Part shown: positions 17,624-24,635 of the stretch, piece by piece
Numbering within the stretch: position 1 is the stretch's first letter
Layout of the letters: every line of letters starts with the position of its first letter
DNA from: Planctomycetota bacterium
Lineage (GTDB): Bacteria > Planctomycetota > Planctomycetia > Gemmatales > Gemmataceae
DNA length: 64,000 bases
Reading direction: 5' to 3'
Assembly: GCA_016873225.1 (NCBI GenBank)
Contig: VGXS01000003.1
Location: forward strand, 1-64,000
Program-made: the position numbers and the translations under genes
Notes under the pieces: model-generated
Told to the model about the DNA's origin: nothing
The model's database searches: none
Seen by the model: only the letters and a program-made list of their open reading frames with translations

Positions 17624-18175
17624 TCATTGTGCGTCCTGTTCCATTTGCCTGAGTGAAGCCATCACCAGCGTCAAGGCCGCCAGAAGGAAAACCCCCAGCA
17701 TGGCCATTCTCAATCCAAGCGCCGATCTTCCCCTCGGTAACTCCCCGGCCTTGATGGTTTCAGCCCGGCGAATCACGGTTTCGCCGTAGGCGGCGACCTC
17801 GAAAGGGTTTTGGCGATAGGCATCCTTCCCGCGCATCCAAAGGAAAAACGAAAGGCCCAAATACGCCGGAAGGAAGAAAGGTCCCCAGCGCTCGGCCTGC
17901 CGGACATGGACCCTTTCATGATCTCGGGCCAGCGCCAGAATGGTTTGGTCGGTGCCCAGGACCACATGCCCCAAGGTCATCGCTGTCGCGCCAATCGGGC
18001 TGAACCGCTCAAACATGCTGCGAAGGCCGCCTCCCCACGCCTCCAGGGCACCGTCCACCCATGCGATACGGGCGCCCCGGCCGAACAATACCAGCAAGGA
18101 CAGGCCCGCCAGCGTGTTGGGAGCGGACCAAGCCATGACAACGGCCTTGAGGATGAGGCGCGCGACAGGTTTCAT
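17624..18175 (-). CDS. Membrane protein with HExxH motif, function unknown
   Basis: A 183-residue protein with hydrophobic segments at about 16-34, near 103-113 and at 155-175. Between them lies DHERVHVRQAERWG, which contains the zinc-metallopeptidase signature H-E-x-x-H, and further on NPFEVAAY, whose Glu could be the third zinc ligand. Similar small proteins with an HERVHVRQ(Y/A)ERWG block occur in cyanobacteria and planctomycetes, to my recollection, without known function. It is divergent from the folK fusion gene, with only 36 bp between start codons. Protease activity is an inference from the motif. Confidence 0.65.
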   Translation of the reverse strand: MKPVARLILKAVVMAWSAPNTLAGLSLLVLFGRGARIAWVDGALEAWGGGLRSMFERFSPIGATAMTLGHVVLGTDQTILALARDHERVHVRQAERWGPFFLPAYLGLSFFLWMRGKDAYRQNPFEVAAYGETVIRRAETIKAGELPRGRSALGLRMAMLGVFLLAALTLVMASLRQMEQDAQ

Positions 18176-18200
18176 AAAGTCAGTGTGTTGTTCCGTATCC

Positions 18201-18204
18201 GGAG
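18201..18204 (+). promoter_or_regulatory. Ribosome-binding site that selects a TTG start for the folK fusion
   Basis: GGAG stands 7 nt before TTG 18212. No in-frame ATG exists between the end of the divergent neighbour and the HPPK domain, while other in-frame candidates (GTG 18185, TTG 18188) lie upstream of this site. The site therefore decides the start. Confidence 0.6.
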
Positions 18205-18211
18205 ATCAACC

Positions 18212-19477
18212 TTGGCGCCGTCAGAATTGTCCTCAGCCGCGAAAACGCGCCATGCCCTGATCGGCCTTGGAGCCAATCTTGGGGAACGGGCCTGTTCGCT
18301 CGCCTCCGCCCTCTCATGGATCAACAACACCGGTAAGGCCGAAATTGTCAGGCGCTCCTCGTGGATCGAAACAGACCCGGTTGGCGGCCCGGCGGGACAA
18401 CCGGCATTCCTCAATGGCGCCGCGATTCTTGAAACCCGCCTCGAGCCTTCGGAACTCATGGGGCTACTTCTCGAATGCGAGCGGGTCCATGGCCGCGTGC
18501 GCACCATCAAGGACGGCCCCAGGACGCTCGACCTCGATGTGCTCCTCATGGGCAACCTGGTCGTTGATTCCGCCGGCATCACCTTGCCCCACCCCCGAAT
18601 GCACGCGAGGAGATTCGTTCTGGCTCCGGCGGCCGAAATCGCGCCTGACTGGCTTCATCCCGTCAGCGGCAAAACGATGGCCGACCTGCTGGCGGCGCTG
18701 GACGGCACCAGGAGTTGGGGACCGGCGCCAGGAAAGGAACTGGCCGGCCGCACCGCCTTTGTCGCGGGTTCCAGTTCGGGCATCGGCAGGACTATCGCCC
18801 AGGAACTCATGCTGGCAGGGGCCAAGGTCCTGATTCATGGAAGGCGCGCGGATTTGCTGGCCAGCAATTTGGAGTCACTGGGCCACGGACACATCGCCAT
18901 CGAGGCGGACCTGTCGATTCCCGGTGCGGGGAAATCGCTTGCTGAGAGGGTTTTTGATGTGGCGCCCGAAACCGACATCTGGATTCAAAACGCCGGCGCC
19001 GACATTCTCACCGGCAGCGCGAGGCATGCTTCATTCGATGAAAAGCTGAAATCGCTTGTGCAGGTCGACCTGGTTGCCTGCATGGAAGCCTGCCGCGAGG
19101 CCGGCCGCCATCTCTCGCGGCGGGGAAACGGGGTGATCCTGACAATTGGTTGGGACCAGGCCGAAACGGGAATGGAAGGTGATAGTGGTCAACTGTTTGG
19201 TGCCACGAAGGCGGGAGTGATGGCCTTCACCAAGGCTTTGGCCGCTGATTTGGCCCCCAAGGTCAGGGTGAATGGCATCGCCCCGGGTTGGGTAAGGACC
19301 GCATGGGGAAACCAGGCGTCCGATGAATGGCAGAAACGGGCCGAGAGAGAGACACTCTTGCGGCGCTGGGGGGCACCCCAGGACATAGCAGCCTGTGCCC
19401 GTTACCTAGCAGGTCCGGGCGCGGAATGGATGACAGGGCAAATCATCAGGGTGAATGGTGGTGCTGTTCGATCTTGA
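18212..19477 (+). CDS. folK: HPPK (FolK) fused to an atypical short-chain dehydrogenase
   Basis: One unbroken 421-residue frame. Residues about 14-164 form 6-hydroxymethyl-7,8-dihydropterin pyrophosphokinase, which makes the pyrophosphate ester used for dihydropteroate synthesis. It has LIGLGANLGER, the DGPRTLDLDVLLMG active-site block with its magnesium-binding Asp pair, and LPHPRMHARRFVLAP. Residues about 176-421 form a Rossmann-fold SDR with VAGSSSGIGR, QNAGAD in place of NNAG, and a normal C-terminal NPG-like IAPGWVRT and VNGGA. The SDR catalytic Tyr of YxxxK is Phe329 (F-G-A-T-K333), and the usual catalytic Ser position reads TIGW, so classical SDR chemistry looks lost. The start is TTG 18212. 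A pterin or dihydrofolate reductase role (as in FolM/PTR1, also SDRs) is a tempting but unproven reading. Confidence 0.88.
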   Translation: MAPSELSSAAKTRHALIGLGANLGERACSLASALSWINNTGKAEIVRRSSWIETDPVGGPAGQPAFLNGAAILETRLEPSELMGLLLECERVHGRVRTIKDGPRTLDLDVLLMGNLVVDSAGITLPHPRMHARRFVLAPAAEIAPDWLHPVSGKTMADLLAALDGTRSWGPAPGKELAGRTAFVAGSSSGIGRTIAQELMLAGAKVLIHGRRADLLASNLESLGHGHIAIEADLSIPGAGKSLAERVFDVAPETDIWIQNAGADILTGSARHASFDEKLKSLVQVDLVACMEACREAGRHLSRRGNGVILTIGWDQAETGMEGDSGQLFGATKAGVMAFTKALAADLAPKVRVNGIAPGWVRTAWGNQASDEWQKRAERETLLRRWGAPQDIAACARYLAGPGAEWMTGQIIRVNGGAVRS

Positions 19478-19503
19478 CGGGTCTTGGAATCAGGTTTGAT
19501 GCA

Positions 19504-19914
19504 TCAGAGATCGAAACGGTGGGCCAATCTACGGGAGTTGATGTCGAGTTTTTCAAGGATGTCACGCACATGTTCCATTGGAATCTGTTCGTCAATGGCC
19601 CAGTTGATCACATCAAGGTTTTCCTCACCCGCCTTGAGTTTGTCGATGATGGTTGAGAGCAGTTTGCCATGCTCGACAAAAAGACGGGGAAGAAGGCCGA
19701 AGTCACCGCGATCCAGCTCCACCCAAAAACATGTTCCCTGGAGGTGCTCAAGCCATCGGGCCCTGAGATATCCCCACCAATGAACTTGAACCCAACGCCT
19801 GATGGCGGTGTCGCCAAGGTCGTGGCCCACCTTTTCGCTTTCGATCCACTTGAAAGCGTCTTCCTCGACACGACAGTCGTCGTGGATGGAAGCCGTGCGG
19901 GTCGGTAGGTCCAT
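19504..19914 (-). CDS. Conserved hypothetical protein, soluble
   Basis: A 136-residue protein with no recognised domain. The central block is rich in Trp and charged residues (FKWIESEKVG, HWWGYLRARWLEHLQG, ELDRGDFGLL); I recall similar planctomycete hypotheticals but cannot name a family. The ATG at 19914 has AAGG 8 nt upstream and lies about 48 bp from a strong predicted promoter, so the longer frame to 19962 (which begins inside that promoter) is rejected. It converges with the folK fusion across 26 bp. Confidence 0.65.
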   Translation of the reverse strand: MDLPTRTASIHDDCRVEEDAFKWIESEKVGHDLGDTAIRRWVQVHWWGYLRARWLEHLQGTCFWVELDRGDFGLLPRLFVEHGKLLSTIIDKLKAGEENLDVINWAIDEQIPMEHVRDILEKLDINSRRLAHRFDL

Positions 19915-19961
19915 GATGAGAACCTTCAACCTGGTCAGTGCTGATGTATTAATCCAACTCA

Positions 19962-19991
19962 ATTATACCTGATCTTCCCGATCGGTGGCAA
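19962..19991 (-). promoter_or_regulatory. Sigma70-type promoter for the gene at 19504-19914
   Basis: On the - strand TTGCCA (19986-19991) is separated by 18 bp from a perfect TATAAT (19962-19967), the cleanest housekeeping promoter found in the window. The -10 box lies about 47 bp before the ATG at 19914. Confidence 0.65.
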
Positions 19992-20049
19992 GAAAATCGG
20001 GCATGGATGCATTCTGGAATATTTCCGGAACCGGTTCGGCATTCAGGTG

Positions 20050-20814
20050 TTACCGAACAACAAAGCCCCCATCGACCAACAAGTTGCTTCCCGTGATGTA
20101 ACGACCGGCTTCGCTGGCCAAAAGCAGCAATGGCCCTGTTAGTTCCTCGGGATCACCCCAACGCCCCAGCGCCGTGTGATCGGCAAAAGCCTGTTTTTCC
20201 GGTTCGCTCAGAACTGAGGCAGGAAGGTCGGTCAGGAAAGGTCCCGGAGACAGGCAATTAACCGTGATTCCATGGTGGCCAAGATCGATGGCGCTGGCTC
20301 GACACAGTCCCAGCAATGCGGCCTTCGTGGCCGAATAAACATTCCTCTTTTCCTTGCTGAGCACACCCATGATCGAGGAAATGTGTATCACCCGACCCCA
20401 TTTTCGCGCCTTCATTCCCACAACCAAGGCTCGCGTGAGCGCCATGACCGAGTTCAGGTTGATCTCCATCACCGAATCCCATGTGGCGTCATCAATCTGA
20501 TCGATCGGTTGAGGTTTGTTGGTACCCGCATTGTTGACCAATATATCCACTTTGCCGAACCGGCTTTGAGCCCAGTCGGCCAACTCCTTGACTTGGGTCC
20601 TATGGCCCATGTCGGCCACATGCCAGGCGCACTGGCGTTTTGTCCCCTCCACAATCTTCGACGCCGCCCGTTCCAACTCATCGGCATGCCGGCTTGAAAT
20701 GAGGATATCGGCACCCGCCTGAGCCAGCGCGCGCGCCATCGCCAAGCCCAACCCCTTGCTTCCCCCGGTCACAAGCGCCACTCGCCCGTTCAGCTGGAAT
20801 TGTTCCAAACCCAT
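20050..20814 (-). CDS. Short-chain dehydrogenase/reductase (classical)
   Basis: A 254-residue NAD(P)-dependent oxidoreductase. The nucleotide-binding TGGSKGLG, NNAG at about 84-87, and the catalytic Ser in ISSIMG with Y-S-A-T-K are all intact, unlike the SDR half of the folK fusion 0.6 kb away. The sequence is closest in feel to gluconate 5-dehydrogenase and FabG-like SDRs; the substrate cannot be read off. The ATG at 20814 has GGGGAA just upstream and is preferred over GTG 20826. It is divergent from the lipoprotein-like gene that follows. Confidence 0.88.
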   Translation of the reverse strand: MGLEQFQLNGRVALVTGGSKGLGLAMARALAQAGADILISSRHADELERAASKIVEGTKRQCAWHVADMGHRTQVKELADWAQSRFGKVDILVNNAGTNKPQPIDQIDDATWDSVMEINLNSVMALTRALVVGMKARKWGRVIHISSIMGVLSKEKRNVYSATKAALLGLCRASAIDLGHHGITVNCLSPGPFLTDLPASVLSEPEKQAFADHTALGRWGDPEELTGPLLLLASEAGRYITGSNLLVDGGFVVR

Positions 20815-20902
20815 GGCTTTCCCCACTTTGTGTCATTGGCCGGGATAAGTTCGGCCACAGTTGATTCCGCTTGACATGATGCCATTTCCGAAGGCATTCG
20901 CC

Positions 20903-21838
20903 ATGAGAGTTCTGAATTTTCAGGGACTTGTGACCACGAATCGAGCGTTGGCCAACATGCTTGTCCGGTTCAACTACCCTGGCATTGTGCTGCTGATGGT
21001 CGCCATGGGCACCATCCAAGGCTGCGCTCATTCCATCGGATTTGAACCGGGTCAGTGGATCAACGGCAAGCGGAATCAGTCCCTCAAGGGAGTCGAGGGC
21101 GAGGATGCCGTCATGGTTTGCCTCGCGGTGGTGGAACGGCCGATGAACGATCCGTACATCCATACGACGCTCTGGGAAATGGTCGACGAGCAAGTGATTC
21201 CATTTGAAAAGAAAATCGGTCTTGCGGAAAACGGTATTCGGGCTGGAGTTCTGGGGGGACAACCTCCCCAGGCTTTTCTGGACATCCTTGGATCAGACCG
21301 GTCATGCATCAATCCGCGCCAAATTCAAACACGCCTCAGTCAGCCGGTTCTGGCGACGATCGGAACCACCCGGGATGAATTGCGCTATCAGGTGCGCTCG
21401 CCCAGCGATTCGGAATCCTGTCAGCAGACCAATGCCACATGCCAGTGGGAAGTCATCATCAAGCCGGGTGAACCCGGGAAATTGAAAGTTGCGCTTTGCC
21501 CCCAGGTGAAGCACGGCGAGACTCAAATGCGGCCAAGAGCGGTGCAGGATAAAGCCGGAATCCTGACCTGGCAGTTGCAAACCCAGCAACAAGTTGAGCG
21601 CTACCCCGCTTGCCAGTTCGAAATGGATGTCAGGCAAGGGGAATTTGTCTTGGTCGGAGCCTATGGGGAAAACGCGACAACAATCGGAAGCTCCTGGTTT
21701 CGGCAGCCGGACCCGCGAGGGTCGGTCCAACGCCTGCTCGTGATCCGCACGGCGCGCATGGGAGACGGCGCGAACCAGAATTCAGCAAAAGCGGATGGAC
21801 CAAGGCCGCTGGCGCTTCTCGCCCAGGAAGCCCGCTAA
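20903..21838 (+). CDS. Putative lipoprotein, conserved hypothetical
   Basis: A 311-residue protein (from ATG 20903). A hydrophobic stretch IVLLMVAMGTIQG is followed by Cys, a plausible lipobox with the Cys at residue 41. The lead is long, so the true start may be the ATG at 20960; ATG 20903 has AAGG 8 nt upstream. The mature part includes DEQVIPFEKKIGLAENGIRAGVLGG, a segment I associate with planctomycete outer-surface hypotheticals, and four Cys. No enzyme motif is seen. The stop codon lies inside a hairpin (21829-21850), and the radical-SAM gene starts 42 bp later. Confidence 0.6.
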   Translation: MRVLNFQGLVTTNRALANMLVRFNYPGIVLLMVAMGTIQGCAHSIGFEPGQWINGKRNQSLKGVEGEDAVMVCLAVVERPMNDPYIHTTLWEMVDEQVIPFEKKIGLAENGIRAGVLGGQPPQAFLDILGSDRSCINPRQIQTRLSQPVLATIGTTRDELRYQVRSPSDSESCQQTNATCQWEVIIKPGEPGKLKVALCPQVKHGETQMRPRAVQDKAGILTWQLQTQQQVERYPACQFEMDVRQGEFVLVGAYGENATTIGSSWFRQPDPRGSVQRLLVIRTARMGDGANQNSAKADGPRPLALLAQEAR

Positions 21839-21850
21839 AATAAGCGGGCT
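21829..21850. repeat. 8-bp-stem hairpin over a stop codon, REP-like
   Basis: AGCCCGCT (21829-21836), loop AAAATA, AGCGGGCT (21843-21850). The TAA stop (21836-21838) of the upstream gene falls within it. No T run follows, so it is not a typical intrinsic terminator; it may be a REP-type element or an mRNA stabiliser between two + strand genes. Confidence 0.5.
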
Positions 21851-21880
21851 ACTACATGAATTTCTGGTCAGGATCGCGCT

Positions 21881-22468
21881 ATGACGGAACTTACCGCCAA
21901 CATAGCCTCCATCGCATGCCCGACTGAGGCGGAAGGCCCGGGCCGTCGATGGGCGGCATGGTTTCAAGGTTGCGCCATCCGATGCCCGGGTTGCTGCAAT
22001 CCCCATCTGTTTTCAACGACTGGGGGAACGAAGCGATCCGTTTCAACCCTGAAGAAAGAAATGGCGATGGCTCTTGAAGACCATGCCATTGAAGGAATCA
22101 CGCTTTTGGGCGGAGAACCGACGGAACAGTCGGAAGCGGCGACCGCGTTGGCGTCCCACGCGATAAAACTTGGCTTGACAGTTCTGCTGTTCAGCGGGCG
22201 AACAATTCATGAATTGCAAACCGATCCGAGGCAGAGAAACCTGCTCGACGCGACCGACATCCTGGTGGACGGTCCTTTCGACCAGTCCAAGCCGGAAACG
22301 CACCGACGGTGGATCGGTTCCACAAACCAAGGCCTTCACTTTCTTTCCAACAGGGTCCGCCATGATGACCCTCGTTGGGAAATGCCAAACACGATTGAAG
22401 TCAGGCTTCAAAATGGAAGATTGACGGTCAACGGATTTCCCATCCCGGGAAAAAGGTTTCCCATTTGA
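21881..22468 (+). CDS. Minimal radical-SAM activase, NrdG-like 4Fe-4S protein
   Basis: A 195-residue protein. The radical SAM cluster motif is C-AIR-C-PG-C (CxxxCxxC, about 31-38), followed by TLLGGEPTEQ, a segment involved in SAM binding, and GSTNQGLHFLSNRV near the C-terminus as in NrdG-type activases. These enzymes generate a glycyl radical on a partner such as anaerobic ribonucleotide reductase. No glycyl radical enzyme lies in the window. AGGA is 7 nt before the ATG. The gene overlaps the start of the next one by 4 bp, so the two are translationally coupled. Confidence 0.75.
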   Translation: MTELTANIASIACPTEAEGPGRRWAAWFQGCAIRCPGCCNPHLFSTTGGTKRSVSTLKKEMAMALEDHAIEGITLLGGEPTEQSEAATALASHAIKLGLTVLLFSGRTIHELQTDPRQRNLLDATDILVDGPFDQSKPETHRRWIGSTNQGLHFLSNRVRHDDPRWEMPNTIEVRLQNGRLTVNGFPIPGKRFPI

Positions 22469-23892
22469 ATTCCATGACTGGCTTCCCGAACAAGGCGCAC
22501 TGGATCAGCCAGTTGGCGATAGTCTTGCAACTGATTCAAGCCTCCCTGGTTCAAGCGCAAGATTTTCCGGATTTTCAAAGACGCTTATCAAACCTTGAAT
22601 CGCTATGGGAAAACGAATCGGATCCATTGAAACGGCGCAAGGCGTCCGGCCTGGCGGATTCCACCATGTTCATGCGCTTGACGGGCCAGCATGGAAACGC
22701 CGCGAAAACGCTGGATTCCGCAATTGCCACATTAAAATCACGGCAAGATGAAAGAAATTCGCCAAATTGGAATGATGCGCTGGACCTGAAAGTCGGGGAC
22801 CATTTCGTTGATCCTTCCATTGAGAGAATCCGGTGCTCGATTCTCATGGCTTACAAGCCGGAACCGCCTCCCCCGCCCGGCATCACCGCCAGAATCACTT
22901 GGGAGGCCAATCAGAGGCCGATGCCCGATCTGCTGGTCCCCCTCAAGGGAAAAAGGACGGACTTCGAACTTAAACCACCTGCTGGTTTTTCGACCGTAAT
23001 CATTACCTTGGCGACAAACTCAACGGATTCAGGAGCCAAGCCATTCAGAAAAACCCGCGCCATGGTGCAATCTGTTCCGAATTGGACCAGCACCAAGGCT
23101 CGAATGACGGCGATGAGGAAAGAGGTTCTTAAAATCCCCGACTGCCTTGGCAAGCTCACTTGGATTCACCGAATGGACGAGGCCCTTTCCGGGCTCGACG
23201 CAAGGCCCGGAGCATGGCAACAGGCAGTCAGTCTGCCAAATGTTGATATATCAGATATTCAAAAGAATCGTTGGCCGTCTCCCGAGCAGGGAACCGATCA
23301 GGTGCTTGTTTTCCCCGGTGGCAAGGAGGGCCGAATGATCCGGATCCGGCTGCCAGCCAAATCGGCTGGTGCGGAAAACCAACCTTCCGCACTGGTGGCC
23401 CTTCATGGCCTTGGTGATACGGAGGATTCATGGATTGAAGGATTTGGCGGAAAGGTGGCCAAGCACTGCGATGCCCGCGACTTGATTCTTGTCTGTCCAC
23501 GGAACGGTTGGGACCCCGATCTCAAGCCGATGCTGGAAAAATGGTTCGGGAAAGCTTGGGGAAGAACCGGATTGATCGGGTTCTCAAGGGGTGGATCCCA
23601 AGCCATGGCGTGCGCCGCGGAAAGGCCCGCCGACTGGGCGGCCATCGCGACCATCGGGGCATCAGGAAGAACCGGAACCGGTGAGGCCTATCGCAACTTG
23701 CCAATGTTCTTGGGAATCGGCACCGATGATCCCGCCCATGCGTCCTGTGTCAGCATGGCCAAAAGATTGCGCGAGGATGGGCACGGCCGACTTCAATTTC
23801 ATGAAGAAAAGAATACTGGGCATTTAATGGGTCCGGTGGCCATTCTGCCCAAGGCCCTCGGTTTTCTTGATGGATTCCTGTTGGAAAAATGA
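22465..23892 (+). CDS. Secreted alpha/beta hydrolase (esterase-like) with N-terminal extension
   Basis: A 475-residue protein. The hydrophobic N-terminus SQLAIVLQLIQASLVQAQ looks like a signal peptide ending near residue 32. Residues about 34-270 are a poorly conserved helical region, and residues about 280-475 form an alpha/beta hydrolase: oxyanion region ALHGLGDTEDSW, nucleophile elbow G-F-S-R-G-G, Asp in GTDDPA and His in NTGHLMG. It resembles phospholipase/carboxylesterase and dienelactone-hydrolase-like esterases. The TTG at 22465 is supported by AAAGG 8 nt upstream and overlaps the previous stop codon; the next ATG (22474) has no site. The substrate is unknown. Confidence 0.75.
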   Translation: MNSMTGFPNKAHWISQLAIVLQLIQASLVQAQDFPDFQRRLSNLESLWENESDPLKRRKASGLADSTMFMRLTGQHGNAAKTLDSAIATLKSRQDERNSPNWNDALDLKVGDHFVDPSIERIRCSILMAYKPEPPPPPGITARITWEANQRPMPDLLVPLKGKRTDFELKPPAGFSTVIITLATNSTDSGAKPFRKTRAMVQSVPNWTSTKARMTAMRKEVLKIPDCLGKLTWIHRMDEALSGLDARPGAWQQAVSLPNVDISDIQKNRWPSPEQGTDQVLVFPGGKEGRMIRIRLPAKSAGAENQPSALVALHGLGDTEDSWIEGFGGKVAKHCDARDLILVCPRNGWDPDLKPMLEKWFGKAWGRTGLIGFSRGGSQAMACAAERPADWAAIATIGASGRTGTGEAYRNLPMFLGIGTDDPAHASCVSMAKRLREDGHGRLQFHEEKNTGHLMGPVAILPKALGFLDGFLLEK

Positions 23893-23893
23893 T

Positions 23894-23917
23894 GAGGCAT
23901 CCCCTGGGGGATGCCTC
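23894..23917. terminator. Perfect 11-bp hairpin between convergent genes
   Basis: GAGGCATCCCC and GGGGATGCCTC flank a 2-nt loop (4 nt if the closing pair stays open). It sits directly after the hydrolase stop codon and 34 bp from the stop of the facing VOC gene. No T run follows on either side, so it may act as a bidirectional block or 3'-end stabiliser. Confidence 0.5.
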
Positions 23918-23951
23918 CACCGCCTCGCTAATAAAGGCGTTGTTGCATTGA

Positions 23952-24473
23952 TTACTTCTTGGGCCCGACAAGTTCCACGAAGTTGCCGTCAGGATCCTTG
24001 TAAATCGTCAGGTAAAGGCCCTCGGCGATTTCCTTGGGAATGGCCACGGATCCTGAGGCAATGGGCTTGGCACCCGCTTCAGTGGCCCGTTGGACCGACT
24101 TGGCGGTATCGCTGACCATGATGGTCAGGTAACGGAAGCCCAATTGAGACTCAATGAACGCATTTTGACCGGGTTTCTTCGCTCCGCCTTCCACCTGCAT
24201 CAACTTCAATTTTGTCGCTCCCGGTCCTTCACCGAGGGTGAAAACCCGGATGTTGAGCTGCCGTTTTTCGGTAAGGCCGGCCGTGGCCGCGAAATCGGCC
24301 GAAACGGTGAAGCCCTTTTGTTCCTTGAATCCGATCACCTTGGTGTAAAAGGCGGCCGACTTCTCGACATCGCTGACGACAACGCCAAGGTCAATCGTTG
24401 GCGATGAGAATTCCTGCGCGAAGCCTTGGCCGGCCAAGGCCAGCGCCATTACCCATGAAGCATTGTGGTTCAC
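23952..24473 (-). CDS. VOC (glyoxalase/bleomycin-resistance fold) protein, probably exported
   Basis: A 173-residue protein. A short hydrophobic lead (SWVMALALAGQGFAQ) suggests export; the rest is one vicinal-oxygen-chelate domain made of two beta-alpha-beta-beta-beta halves, from TIDLGVVVSDVEKSAAFYTKV to DPDGNFVELVG. Such proteins can be lyases, dioxygenases or binding proteins, so no reaction is assigned. The GTG at 24473 is preceded by GGAG and is preferred; an ATG eight codons later is the alternative. It is divergent from the PVC-type dehydrogenase over 162 bp. Confidence 0.7.
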   Translation of the reverse strand: MNHNASWVMALALAGQGFAQEFSSPTIDLGVVVSDVEKSAAFYTKVIGFKEQKGFTVSADFAATAGLTEKRQLNIRVFTLGEGPGATKLKLMQVEGGAKKPGQNAFIESQLGFRYLTIMVSDTAKSVQRATEAGAKPIASGSVAIPKEIAEGLYLTIYKDPDGNFVELVGPKK

Positions 24474-24635
24474 TGGTCGTTTCTCCGAGGGAGTGGTTAT
24501 GGATGTGGCCTTGCCACGCCGCGCAGGATACCACAGGTACATTGTCATGGCTTGATTGTTGCGGGCATCCGACCGGCAAATTATCCTCATGAAAAGGTTG
24601 GACATCTCTTTCGATTCACCAATTGGTTTTTATCC

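Noticed and set aside
24465-24635. Upstream extension of the PVC dehydrogenase frame
   Set aside because: The signal peptide begins at ATG 24636; the upstream part overlaps the divergent VOC gene start and is not conserved-looking.
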